Below are positions 35,111-48,700 of a stretch of DNA of 64,000 bases, piece by piece (positions within the stretch are counted from its first letter, which is position 1; each line of letters opens with the position of its first letter). Origin of the DNA: Atherix ibis. Taxonomy: Eukaryota > Arthropoda > Insecta > Diptera > Athericidae. The notes under the pieces were generated by a model that worked only from the letters and a program-made list of their open reading frames with translations, searched no databases and was not told the origin of the DNA. Location: assembly GCA_958298945.1 (NCBI GenBank), contig OY282610.1, positions 26,498,233-26,562,232 on the forward strand, written 5' to 3'. A program made the translations under genes and the position numbers.

Positions 35111-36607
35111 TTGTCAAAAAAAAGCTCATCTATTCATTCAGTAAAGAAACACAAACAAATTTTTTTTAATATTAAAAAAAATTAAGGAGAAAATACACAA
35201 ACAAATTTCATTTAAAAGAAATTGCTAAAAAATTATTTGAATTTAAATTTTGTATAAAATTTAAAAAAAAAAAACCGCAAAATATAAGCGCCAAAACAAA
35301 CAAAAAACACTTTTATTTATTATATTCTTTCAGTTTTAGCAATAATAGTGCAATGTTTATTTTTTCTCTATTGTTTATCGTGTATTTTTATTAAAAAAAA
35401 ATAGTGTTTGTTACTGTGAATTTATTTTAAATATTAATAAAAGCTCCGTTTGAATAAAAAAAAATTTTATTAGAAAATTATAATAGTGGATTTTTAAATG
35501 CACCAAAAAAAAAATTGGAGGTGAATATTAATTTTGAATCAAAAAATATTTGACTTCAAAATGAAAATGGTATGCCACTTTATGGATTATGATTGGAAAA
35601 TCAACAAGATTACGTTTGAATTTAATTTTTATTAGTAGTTAAAAAGAAAAACATTTACAAATAATAACTAAAATTAGCAGAATGCATTTCTTCATTTAAT
35701 TGATAAAAATATATTAAATGAAGAAATAAATTTCTAGTTGATTATTTAAATTTACAAAAAAAAAAAATTTCCGTTGAAAATTTAATTGAAAAAAAAAATT
35801 TTGTGCATTTCGAAAAGATTTGATAAAATTTAAAAACAAAAACTCATTTAAAAATATTTTTATGTAAATGAATTTTTTTTTTGTTCAATTTAAGAATAAA
35901 AAAACTAATGAAAATTTTTGAAAATGTAAATTTTTTTTCAGTAATTTAAATAATTTTATAATTTGCAAATTTTTATCATTTTGTAAAAAAAATTTGAACT
36001 TTTAATTTTTCAAGTTTAAAAGTTTTTGAATAAAATTTAAAAAAAATCGAATTATTTTTTTAAAATCTAGACAATTTTTTTTTTCTGAAATATTGAATAA
36101 AATTTTAATTATAATAATTTTTTGTTGTTGAATTTTTGATAGTTTTCAGTTAAAACTAGCCATTTTTCTAACATAAATTTAGTAATTTTTAATAATTTAG
36201 TAAAAAAAAATACATTTTTTTCCTAATTACGCTTTCAACTATCGATTTTCCAATATAGAATTTAAAAAAAAAATTATAAATATTAACCATTATATGAAGG
36301 ATATATAAAAAAAATAAAAATTTATATTTTAAGCATAAATAATATTGTTAGTAGAAGACAAAAAAAAAATTATTTAAATATAAATATTTATTTCTTTTTT
36401 CAGATATTGTTTTTAAACTAAAGGAAACATTATTAAAATAAATAAATTTGAGGAAACGAATTTTCATAAATCTTTTTGTAATTATATTTAAAAAGAAAAT
36501 AATAGAAATAAAAAAATAATTAACAAAAGCAACCAAAAAAAAAATAAAAATTTTAAATTTATTAAAAGCTTTTATATTAAAAACGAAACATCAACAACAG
36601 CCTAAAG
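35111..36607. other. AT-rich region before LRRC20 exon 1a
   Basis: No gene. If the TATA element at 35.03 kb is used, this is 5' UTR and/or an intron of the long isoform. Confidence 0.3.
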
Positions 36608-36672
36608 ATGAGGCCACCAAATTCTCACTCATCTTTTGGTAATGACATTACCAATAGAGCCAATGATAATAG

Positions 36673-36703
<31 letters not shown>

Positions 36704-39700
36704 AATAATAATAATAATAACAATAATAATAATAATAATAATAATAGTAACAATAACAGTAATAATAATAATGCAAATGATAATTTACTAAATAATAATG
36801 TTGAAGTTGATGATAATCTAGATGATGACACTATACCACCTCATATTGCCAGAATAGGCGGTACTATAACCGTTTCCAGATTGGCTGGAAGAGGAGTTAT
36901 TCGTGTTGTTGGACGATGTGAAGATGCTAAAGAAAATAATATGTTGGGTAAGTTTTTTTTTTTTTTAAATTTCCAAATTTTAAGAAATAAAATTTTAAAA
37001 ATTCAATTTAAAATTTGATTTTTTTTATTTATTTTTATAAAATTTCAATTGAAAACTGACAATTTTTCTTTCTAACCTTAAAAAATACAATTAGTAAGAA
37101 AAGTTAATTATTAATAAATAATTATTGTAAAAAAAAAAAAAATTTTAAACGAAAATTCAAAAGTTTCTATTATAAAATGACCATAATTTATTTGGTTCGA
37201 CAGTTAATATGAGATTTTGACAGTTCAATGCATAAAAACCATTGGCCATTTTTAAAGATGGCGTTCGCTGTACGATATATTGTCATAACAGAAGATTTAA
37301 AATAAAAAAAAATCGATCTATGGTACAAGTGAAATGATAATAATTTTATATTTTGAAAAAGGGAAGGGAAATATGGTAAACCTGTCATTTTCAGAAAGAA
37401 TTATCGTTTTATCGATATTTTAAGTAGTGACAGATAACATTGAGTAGAATTTTTATAATTTTTTTAAATTATTTCACTACAGAAAAATAACATTTTCTTT
37501 TTAAAAAAAAAAAAAAATTTTGACAGTCAAAACTTGCGTTTAACCATTCAATGCATAAGTAGAATTTGCCATTTTTAAAGATGGCGTTAGATGTGCGCAA
37601 GATGGCGCTGATAAAATAACATTAAAACTGGACTGTTTGTTGAGTAGAAATTCTAAAACTGTGATAAATTTTTCTTAAAAAATGCAAAAGTATGTTTCAT
37701 AAAATTATCCACAAAAAAAATCAATTTTATGAATGATCATTAGAGTATTGTAAAGTCTTATAGACATAATAGATAGAGTGACAGGTACCGGAAAATTTGA
37801 ACTATGGAAAAAAATTTCATACTCCACTGAATGCACTTTCAATAAATTTTGTTCGTAATGAAATTTCCCATTTTTTTTTATTGTTGCAATTTTCTTGGGT
37901 GAAGAAAGAAACATGAAAATTCCATAATGCTTTTTGCATTAATTTTTATTTTCTTTCTTTACGCATTTTTTGTTAAATGTATTTTTTTTGCAGTTGATTT
38001 TCTTTAAATAATTACAACCATATTAATTGCAAATTTACAGCTATTATAGTTCGTTATTTTTTTTTCGTTTTATTTAAAAATAACAAAAAATTAAAAGAAT
38101 TTCCTTATATCGTGACTAATACTCGTAATATTTTGGTTATATTATTTGATTGTACTTTTTCTTGACTCATTTCATATTATTTTCATTATTATTATTATTA
38201 TATTTATTTTGCTTAATTTTTGCTTTGTCTTTCTTGAATAGGAAAAATCCTTAAAAGAAAATCATAAATTAAAAAGTCTTTATGTTAAAAGTCAGTTAAG
38301 AATTATGAAAAATAATGAAATGTTCAATATTTACTCCATCTACAATACTAAAAATGAAACAAAAAAAAAAACAAAAAAATTTGTTACTATTGCTAGTTTA
38401 AGTAAGAGTGCATACACTAGTTTAGATATTTTATTTTTGTATTTTTAAATTCCTTTCTTTCTTAGAAAATTATGATTATACAAAAAAAAATCTTTATAAC
38501 CTTCGTAAAGCCATTTTTGTAACTATTGTATTGACTGATATAAAGGACAACGACATATGAATCTAATTTGTCCATTTTTAGTTTTAATCTAGCATCAATT
38601 AATTTTAATTAGAATTGCATTTGTTGTTCGGACCGATCGAAGAGTGGCAGAGAAACATCGCATTTATTGTTGGATTTTCTTAACATTTTCGATGTAAAAA
38701 TTTCCGGCATTTACATCAGGCTTAGACGAATATAGATAGAGTCAAGTAGTTGGTTAGTATGGATAAATTTTCTCGTCTCTTTTGAGACCATTTGCAAAAT
38801 TGAATAATCACAAAATGCTCATTATTGGTATATGTGAGTGATTAAATACAATATAAAAGACGATGGATAATATTAGATAATCAATATAAATAACCCAGGT
38901 GTATATATAAATACGCATAATTGTGCATATATAAATTTTTTTTGTAGATACCGTTGATGCATGTAGTGAGAGTTCGTCTTCACAATTGATAAGATGTGCA
39001 CAGGTGACACTATACGAGTATGTTGAAACATAGTATGTTGCCAGTTGACACATGTATACTCTATTATGTCATCGTTGTATAATTTTCTTTGGCATATTTT
39101 TGCATAAAAGTTTGGCGCAAATTTCAAAACTCACTTAATATTCTCATAAAAATTATACAACAAAAATGATAAACAGCTGCCGTTTCAATTACATTTCAAA
39201 TTAATTTGAAATTTTTTTTTGGTTTATGGAATAATAAATAATTAATTGTAAAATTATTGACTATTTACATAAAAAAAAAAAATTAATAATACAATATATT
39301 TTTTCTATCCGTTAATTAATAATCAATCTATAAAAAAAATTTAGGGACCGAAATTTTTAAGGAAAATTAAGGAGAGAAAATTCGATGTTTTTTTCCGTCG
39401 ACTGAAATTGCTTTTACAAAAAAAAAAAAAAACAAATAAATTCTATAATATTGTCCTCCTCAATAGTGTAATGTTAGTATACATTTATCAATTCAGTTTT
39501 AATTTATTGATTACGAAAGCCAAGTTGTCTTAGATGAGGGATAAAAAATTTCATTGTTAGTAACATGTGTGCCTATGATAATTTCCACACATACTAAAAA
39601 TATTTCCGTATAAACGTATATCAGTTTAATGAATAGAAATAGTAACTATCTTTGTACAATTATTATTATGATTATCTTAAATCAAGTCAACTAGAAATAT

Positions 39701-42700
39701 ACGTTATTTTATATTATTGTAATCACCTGTGAACAGGAATTATCAATTCAATTTTTAGTTGAGAAACAACGAAACGGAAGCAATACGGAAATAACATTAA
39801 ATCAGCACTTGTCATGTTTTCAAGTTTTTTCTTTCTTTTGCAGTTGTATTTTTTTTTGTGTTGCTTTTTTAGGTTTTGTTTTATTTTAAAGAAAGTCGTC
39901 ATTATTTGTTTTTGTTATAATTTTTCTACGTTTATTATTATTTTTTTTTATATAAATTTATCAACTTCAAGGTAAAAATGAAAACAAAATAAAATGATGA
40001 AAAATTATTATTGAACATCGTCAAATGATGAAGACATTAAATTATAGATTAATATGGAGAAAGGTGTATAAAAGAAGTATGAAGAAATAATTTATATTTA
40101 ACCGGAAAATTGTAAATGCAATTTAAATGCTAAGTGCAGATGCGGTTAAAGAGAAATAAGAATAAATATAAATAATTTCTACTATTTCTACTCTCAATAA
40201 ATTAATAATGAAAAATGAAGAAAAGCAAATTCTCCTGAAAGGCGATCGAAATAACATATTATATTGTATAAGAAAATCAAACTCAATAAATACTTGCAAA
40301 TTGGTAAACTACAAAAAAAAAAAATCAAATTAAATAACAAAAATCTTCTCGTATTATTTAATTAAAAATTATAATTAATAATAGTTTAAATTTTGAAATT
40401 AAAAGAAAATTTCATATTCAAGTTATGAAATGTATTATTAATGATTTATTTTTCTTCTTTTTTTTTTGTTTAAAGTTAGATTCGATGAAAAAATGAAAAA
40501 TAAACAAAATAAATTAAAAACATCACAAAACAAAAGAAAGTATAATATAAAAAAAAATATAAAAAAAAAAAAACAAAACAAAAACATAACTGAATTATTA
40601 TTTCTATATTTTAAAATATTAATTATTTATTAAATAATAGCAGAAATATATTAAAAATTACATAGTCTCCTTCATTAGTACAGGCTATCGAAGATGATTA
40701 TTAAATGAATAAAAAAAGAACCGTTCTTCTCTGATTTTTTCAACAAAAAAAAAACTATTTAAGAAATACATTTAATATATATATATTAAATGAAAATTGA
40801 TAATCCATAATTTTAAGAAAAACATCGAAAATTAATTAAAAGAAATGTTAAAAACATCGAAGAAATCTTATAGAAAAAAGGTGAAAAGAAATATTATAAA
40901 AAGATATCAAACAAATACTATAGAAAAATTTAGAAAATATTATTTAGTTGAAAAAAAAAATATTCTACATAAAAATATCGTAAAAATATTACAAAAAAAA
41001 ACATCGAAAAAACATTACAGTAAATTATTATAGAAAAAAATTTGAATAAATTGAAAAATCTCGCTAATATGAGAGAATAATGAAAAATATATGCAAAAAA
41101 AAATAATAAAAAAAAGCCAACAAATCCAAAATAGGAAAATATAGAAAAACATCGCAAACATAGAAAAACATCGAAAATCATAGAAAAACATCGCAAACAT
41201 AGAAAAACATCGAAAATCATAGAAAAACATCTCAAACATAGAAAAGCGCAGAAAACACATAGAAATATTGTTAATAAAAAAACGCATTTGAAAACGAATT
41301 CGATTACGCAAAACAAAATAATATACTTAACATAGAAAAATGCGCAGTTCAGTGCATTGAACAAACTAAATGAAATGTGAAAAATAATGACGATAACTAA
41401 TCGAATAAATGAACTTTTATAAATATGAATTATAATAATAAAAAAATCATCCATGAATAGCAAAAGAAGATAGTTTTTGATTTTTTGCCAAAATTAGTTT
41501 AAAATACGTGGAAGAATTTACATATGCACGGATACGTTTGTAAAGGGTAGGCAATTAGCTGCTCACCACCAGCCATCAACGTAATATATCAAATTAAAAA
41601 GAGATGCAAATACAAACAACAACAACAAAATTTATTGAAAGAAAAAATTAAAATTCAAATAAAACAATAACAACAGCAAAGAAAAGAAAGTGGTGATCAT
41701 AGTAAATTGTAGAAGAAATGCTCAATGTTATCATCGTCGAAATGCTTTCTTGAGCCTGAACAAAGAGTGAAGTAGAGCGCACTGCTCTTTTTATACGTGT
41801 ACGTTTAAGTTAATAGATTTTTTTTGTTTTCAAAATGCGTATTAAGATTTTTTTCCCCCTTGAAATATTGCGCGAATGTTTTTAGTTCAATGAGCTTTTT
41901 CAACTGTGAAGTAAATTTTCTGGTTTTTCAACGATTTTAATCGATGATTTTTCTATTTTAATTTTTCTCTCTCTCTCTCTCTCTCTCTCTGTAATTTCTC
42001 AATAATTAACTACTTTTATATTATATTAAATCGAAAAATAGACTATCGGTTTTGAAATAGTTTAAATTGATTTAAATATAATTTTTCAAATGTATTGAAA
42101 TTTTTTAGGACCAAGTCAAAATATTTTGGATACTAATTCTCTGACTACTGGATTGCATATTACTAGAGTATTCTTATTTTAAACAAAGAAGCTTTAATAA
42201 GAATATACTCAAAATGAAGAATCTTTTTATAAATAAAATTTCTTCTTTTAGTAAGTAATAAAAAAAAATATATTTAAAATTATCACTTAAAATAAACGAG
42301 CAAATAATTGCGAGAACTCTCTAGCCAATGAACTTGATTTGGTTAAAGTAAAATTATTTCTATAGAATTTTATTAGTTTATACAAGATTTGGAAGAAAAA
42401 GCTTTTGTTTATTTCTCTTTACTTTTGAAAAATAGTATTTAGACTTTAATTATATTTTCTTTTAAAATAATTCTAAAAAAAAAAAACAAACAAAAAAAAT
42501 GGTATAAAAATACTTTAGTCCAAAATATTTAATTCATAAAAGTCTGACATGTACGCGTGTACAATTTTTATTATTTCGACGTAAAATATTACCAACTCCC
42601 TGGCACCTTCCGAATCAAAAAAAACCAAAAAAAAAAAAAAACAACTTACAAACTAAGATACGCAATATTATTTTTATGGTATAAAAAAAAATTAGCTTTG

Positions 42701-45700
42701 CTCCACAACAACAACAACAACAACAACAACAAAAGAAAACAATAAAAAAACGTGCAACGGAAAAACCAAAAACATGAAAAAAGCTCAAATCAATGAATTT
42801 TCATTTTGCGTATTTGTCCGAAATTTAGTTCATATAGAAAAATTTAACAAGACGGCGTATTTTCCGATGAAAGGCTCACGTGCATATGTTTTTCCGTCAA
42901 AAAGAAAACAAAAATAAGGTAAAACGAGATATTATATTGTGACGAATTAATAAAGGCGTTGGCGTAATTTATATACATCCATCCTTCTATCCAAATATTT
43001 GTAAAATCGAAATAACAAGAAACAAAGTCGGAAAAGCTAAAAGCAGAGAAAATGTATTAAGGAAAATAATTGCAACGAAAAAATTTATTTAAATCAAAAT
43101 AATAAGAATACATATAAAATGTGAATTAGAGAGAAAAAGTTGAATGATGGACGATGGTGGTGCCGGGGAGGATGGGGTGGTGATGGCAGTTTGTGCAGTT
43201 GGAGTGTGAAAATTGAGAGAGAAAAAAATGTAAACAAATAAATAAGATGACTGCGGCAGACGTTAAATCGTTGGCCAACTATGAGCAAATAATACAAGGA
43301 AAAGCCGGGAAAATTTATTGAATAAACTTGGCCAACTGCCAATAGGTCAGGCAGTGAAAAGTTTTGGGGTGGTGAAAATATGCGCGTACAAAGGAAAACT
43401 CTTAGCGATTTTCCTCTTTGAACGACGCAATTTAAGAAGGAAGTGTACACACACATTTCCATGTGATCGAAAATGACGATACCATGCTGATCAGAGGAGA
43501 ATAAGATACGGTCATCGTCAATGGATAGATACTTTGTTGGCTAATTTCTGCGCAAATTACGGAACATTTGCACCTAAAAATTGTTGCGCACATGCTTGGT
43601 ACTCATCAAATTTTTCTGTTCTATTTTCGGATGATCACCATCGAGGCAATCGGCCTTTCCCATACATCCGAACGACCGACTGACTGACTGAGCGAGTGAC
43701 TATTCAACCCAAGAACGCATATATCTATCTCTTCCGACTCCTTTCCCCAACGTGTTGGGGGTATATAATAATAATTTCTGCGTTAAAAAATTGTATACGC
43801 ATTTTTTTCTTCTAAAATTTTAATTATTTTCTACAAATTTCATTAAACTTTAATCGAACTGAACTAAAAAAAAGTGAAAAATGGTAAAATGGCATCTTTT
43901 TTTTTTGAGCTGTTTTTTTAAGAAAAAAAAATCTTCCCGTAAAATTTTCCACCATTTTTCTACCGTTCCAGAGTCTAAGAAAGAAAAACTCCATCACAAA
44001 ATAAAAATAAATAAAAATGGCAATCCCATAAAATTGATGACATTTCCGTTTTGTATGTGTCAGATTGTCAGTTGTGAGTTCGCTTTTTGAAATGAAAATT
44101 CCTATTAAGAAAAGAGAAAAAAATATTTAGTCTTTTCTTAGGTTTTTTTCAGTTATTTTTTTATATTTTAGTGATATTATTAAATTTTTTTAACTTAATT
44201 TTGTTAAAGTCTTTTTTACACGATAATTAAACCAACAATTTATTTTATGTCAAAAAACTGAGTAGCAATTTATGACATGAGAAAGGCTTAAAAATTAGTA
44301 AATAATAAATTGCGTACAACCTTTATTATTTGAAGATATTTACATAATAATAGATCGAAATTAATTTTCTAATGGTACTGTGGGGTGCGCCATCTAAATG
44401 TGGTCGATGGTCGCGGATAGTCTGTTTCCAATAATCTTTGGGTTAACTGCACTTTATATGGAAACATATCCAGATCATCTTTCAGAATCCTCCTCAAAGT
44501 AGTTCCACTGATGTTTAGTTGCTGAGACCGGCGGCGGTACGAGACAGAAGGATTCTCTGCAACACTCCGTTGAACAGCTTCAATATTTTCATTTGATCGT
44601 GGAGGACGTGGTCGATTTGAATGTGGACGGTCCGCTACAGAGCCGTGATTCGCGAAATTCGAAGCTAAGCGACGAATAGTGTCACTTTTAGGCGCAGAAC
44701 GACCGCGATACTTTTGACGATACGCACGCTGTGTTGCAACAACTGAACGATTACATTTAATGAACATTGTCACTATTTTCGTGGGTTTTTTGGGCGTGAA
44801 TCGATTCATGGTTAAAATTGTAATGCAATAACCTTTCCGAAATGTGTTCGACGACGTCAATCGGTTTAAATCTGTCAAAGTTATTCAATATTTCCATCGA
44901 CCACATTTAGATGGCGCACCCTGTAAATAATCCAATTTTATATTTATTGTAAAAAAAGAAAATATAAAATTTTAAATAAATATAAAAATTACATTGTTAG
45001 TTGTGATAAATATGATTGGGTTCGCATGTGTCATTTGGAAATTGTTAATTCATTAATCATGAAGAAGAAAAAAATTCATATCGGGAAAAAAATGTGAAAT
45101 AAAACCATTGGTCATCATCTATTTGAATGATTGCATGCTCTATTATTGACCAAAAGTTATTTATTGTTGTTGGTCTAAATTGCAGATATTCCTGGTGATT
45201 TGGCCAAAAAATATTCCATAAATTGTGTTTAATTTTACAGAATACAGTAGATCATGTTTAGATATGATTAAATGGAAAAAGTTATAAATAAATTAAAAAA
45301 CTGAAAAAATAATAATATCTAAATTTTAATTTTATCTTTAAAATTTCTCTTTAAAAATAAAAACTGAGTTATTCGACAATTAGGCAGAAAAAAATTTAGA
45401 AAAGTTCCATTTGCCTTTAATACATTCTTTCAAAATACCAACCAAAAATAAATTTGAATAAATTGTAAATTTTCACTAATAAAAAAGAATATTGAAAATT
45501 TGATGAAAAAAAAGTTAAAAACATCGAAAAACATCGAAAACATAGAAAAACATCGCAAACTTAGAAAAACATCAAAAATCATAATTATTGTTTATTTTTA
45601 AAAATAAAAACCGAGTTATTCGACAATTAGGAAGAAAAAAATAGAAAAGTTCCATTTGCCTTTAATGCATTCTTTTAAAATACCAACCAAAAAAAATTTG

Positions 45701-48700
45701 AATAAATTGTTAAATCTCGCTAATATGAAAGAATATTGAAAACTTTATGGAAAAAAATTAATAAACATAAAAAAAATGAAAAATATAGAAAAACATCGAA
45801 AACATAGAAAATCATAGAAAACATCGCAAACATAGAAAAACATCGAAAATCAATTTAATTTAAAATAAAAACTGAGTTATTCGACAATTAGGCAGAAAAA
45901 ATATACAATTTTTATATAAAACATTAAATCAATTGAAAATTACGATAAAACTAATTCAACATTTTTGTACTAATTTTTAATTTTTTTTTAAAATTTAATG
46001 TTAACTACAACTACTTAAAACTATTAACAAGCATATTTTTATAACTGTAAATACAAGGACACGAGGATATGTAAAAGAAAACACCCATCGATGTTACCTC
46101 CAAAACAGGACAATATTATATTATAATTTAAAAAAATTTCTCGGCCACCGTCGTTTCAAACGTCGCTGGGTGTATAATGGGAGAGTGGGAGTAAACAGTT
46201 CTCTTCCTAAAGGATTGAGGATAGTAGCATAGACGCGAATGAAATTTTTTATATCGGGAGATACACAGTACTCGAACAAATGAAGCGTTTAGATCAAGTC
46301 CATGATCATTTTGACAATTTTTCGACGAATTCGGGATTGTAGGATTTGGATTTGAAGTAAATGGAAATGCTTAATCGAACCCCAAAGTTCATGTCCATAT
46401 GTCCACATCGGTTTCAGTACCGTATTGTATAGTAATAGTATGTTTTTTATTGTCAGTTTTGACATACTGTCTAGGAGTTGTAGTAGTTTTTTGTATCCTC
46501 AGTTAAGTTCAGTTCTTTTAGTTTGCGTGTGAGAGTTCCAGGTTAACCGTTTGTCTAAGGTAACGCACGCTCTTTTATTGTGGAATATTACTGCCGTTTA
46601 GATTGATATCAGGGATCTGTTCTCGGCAGAGTGTGAAAGTTACATGAGCAGATTTTTACTCATTTACCCCCAGTCTCCACTTTTTAGACCAGGTTTCTGA
46701 GGAGTGGATGTGGTTTTGTACAATAAGGATATTACTTTGACACAGAATATCATGGGTGTAAATATTGTAAAGGATTGTAGTTAGGATGTTACCCTGTGGG
46801 ACACCGGCGGATATAGGATAAATGTCAGAAAACTCAACATTTTCAAATATCGGTCTGAGAGATAGGATTTTAGGGTGTGAAAAAAACCAGAGGATAATAA
46901 TTTTGATATTTTTTTAAAGAATTATTTTTAATTACAATATATTAATCATTAAATAATATTAAAAACAAAAATAAATATTAAAAAAAAAAATTACTTTTAC
47001 AAAAAAATTCATTGAAAACTAAATAAAAATAACTATATAAAAAAACCAAACCAACGAAAGATTCAACAAAAATACATCCCCCCATCAACCCCAAAAAAAA
47101 CCCGGATTAAATATGAAAATTCCGTTAATAAAATTAAAAGCTAACGTTCAACATTGAATAAAAGTGTCGTTTCTCAATAGTGACCCTTGAAATTGTTTGG
47201 CCTTCTCTTTGTTTAAATAAAACCAGATTAATTGCATTTATTGATGGACGATTTTATTATATTATAATATATAAAAAATTTGTTTTAAGTATTATTATTA
47301 TTATTATTATTATTTTATATATAAAAATATGACTTTTTTTATATTTAAAATAAAATAAAATTACTGCTTTAATTTGATTTAAACGGATTATTATTATTTT
47401 GGTTTTGATTTTGTTTGTTTTGAATGAATTATTGTGACATATTTTTCGTCTTTATTTCTTCAAAAATGGCTGCATTCCATTCAAAAATGAATGTCAAAGT
47501 ATGGTTGCTTAGCCTTTTTATATGCTTGGCGGTTAAGAGATATCTAATAAAACTGAAATGTTAGAAGATGAAAAGAAGAAGAAGAAAATAATTTTAAAAG
47601 GCGATGGAAATTAAAAGAAAATGCAAATGCATAAAAATTAACCGAAAATATTACGAAAAAGAATGGGAAAAAAAGAAAAAGAAACCGAAGAAGATCAAGT
47701 TAATGTACCCAAAAAAATATGGGAATAATCAAAATGACATTATTATTATTATTATTTTTTTAAAAATTAAAATGGAATTTGATTTTTCTTTGTTTATGCA
47801 TAACCTTGTCACATCATTGGTTGGCTGTTTTTATTTAATCAAATTTTTTTTATATATAAATTTTTCGTTTAATTAACTCTTCATTTTATTTATATATTAT
47901 ATACAATATTTATTTTAAAAAAATTTTCATTCATATTATTTATGAATAATTGAAATATATGAATACATTTGCATTTTGATTATTTATACTTTTTGTTTTT
48001 ATTTTACTTTATTTCTTAAATACACATACATTTGGAAATATATACAGATATAAATTTTTTAATTATTGTTTTTTTGTTTGTTTTCTTTTTATAAATTTAC
48101 TGCATTTATAAACGATTTGATTTTAATATTTTTACTTACCATTTTTTCTGCGTATTTATTTCATTGTTTACATGATTACGTAATTATTATAATTCAAGGC
48201 GAAACGTTCTAAAATATGTGAAATAAAATTATAAACACACACACACACGCACTTACATATTGTACATAAAAAAAACCGTTTTTATTTTATATAATTCAAA
48301 AATATGTACAATAGTTTTTAGTTTTATAATTTAAAAAGAAGCAACAATAAAATAAAGTCAAGTTCATTGGAAAAGAAAATTTTCAGGTTATGTAAATTAA
48401 TGAGTTGTTTTTAAAAAAAAAAAAATAGTTTTATGTAATTTTATAGAAATAGTTAAGCAATTTTGATGATTTTTTTTTTATACCTTTAGAGAAAGGTTAA
48501 AATAGATCAATTATTTTTGCGCACATTCAAAAAAAACGTTCAATTAATTTTTTAAAAACTTCTTGATTCCTAAAAAAATTCCTTTTTTTCTTCAGTAATT
48601 ATAATAAAGTACGAGTAATAAGATCAATTTGGGCTTACTTATTTTTGAATTTCTAAAAGTATTTCTTTTATATTTTTTTGTCGTAGAGTATTTTTTTTTT

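Larger units (their letters stand above)
36948..44377. other. LRRC20 intron 1, first part
   Basis: AT-rich intron with no confirmed gene. It contains two copies of a motif (near 37216-37275 and 37547-37600) with CATTCAATGCATAA-type and CCATTTTTAAAGATGGCGTT words, a CT microsatellite (about 41966-41992) and a CAA microsatellite (about 42703-42732). Confidence 0.45.

Noticed and set aside
36625..36831. Minus-strand poly-Leu ORF
   Set aside because: It is the antisense of the AAC/AAT repeat in LRRC20 exon 1a.
41140..41252. CRISPR-like regular repeat
   Set aside because: The units are adjacent with no unique spacers, and the genome is eukaryotic; it is an ordinary minisatellite.
40930..41463. 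177-codon minus-strand ORF with repeated CLRCFSM units resembling a membrane protein
   Set aside because: The repeats are the 18-base minisatellite read in antisense, and the hydrophobicity reflects A-rich DNA on the plus strand.
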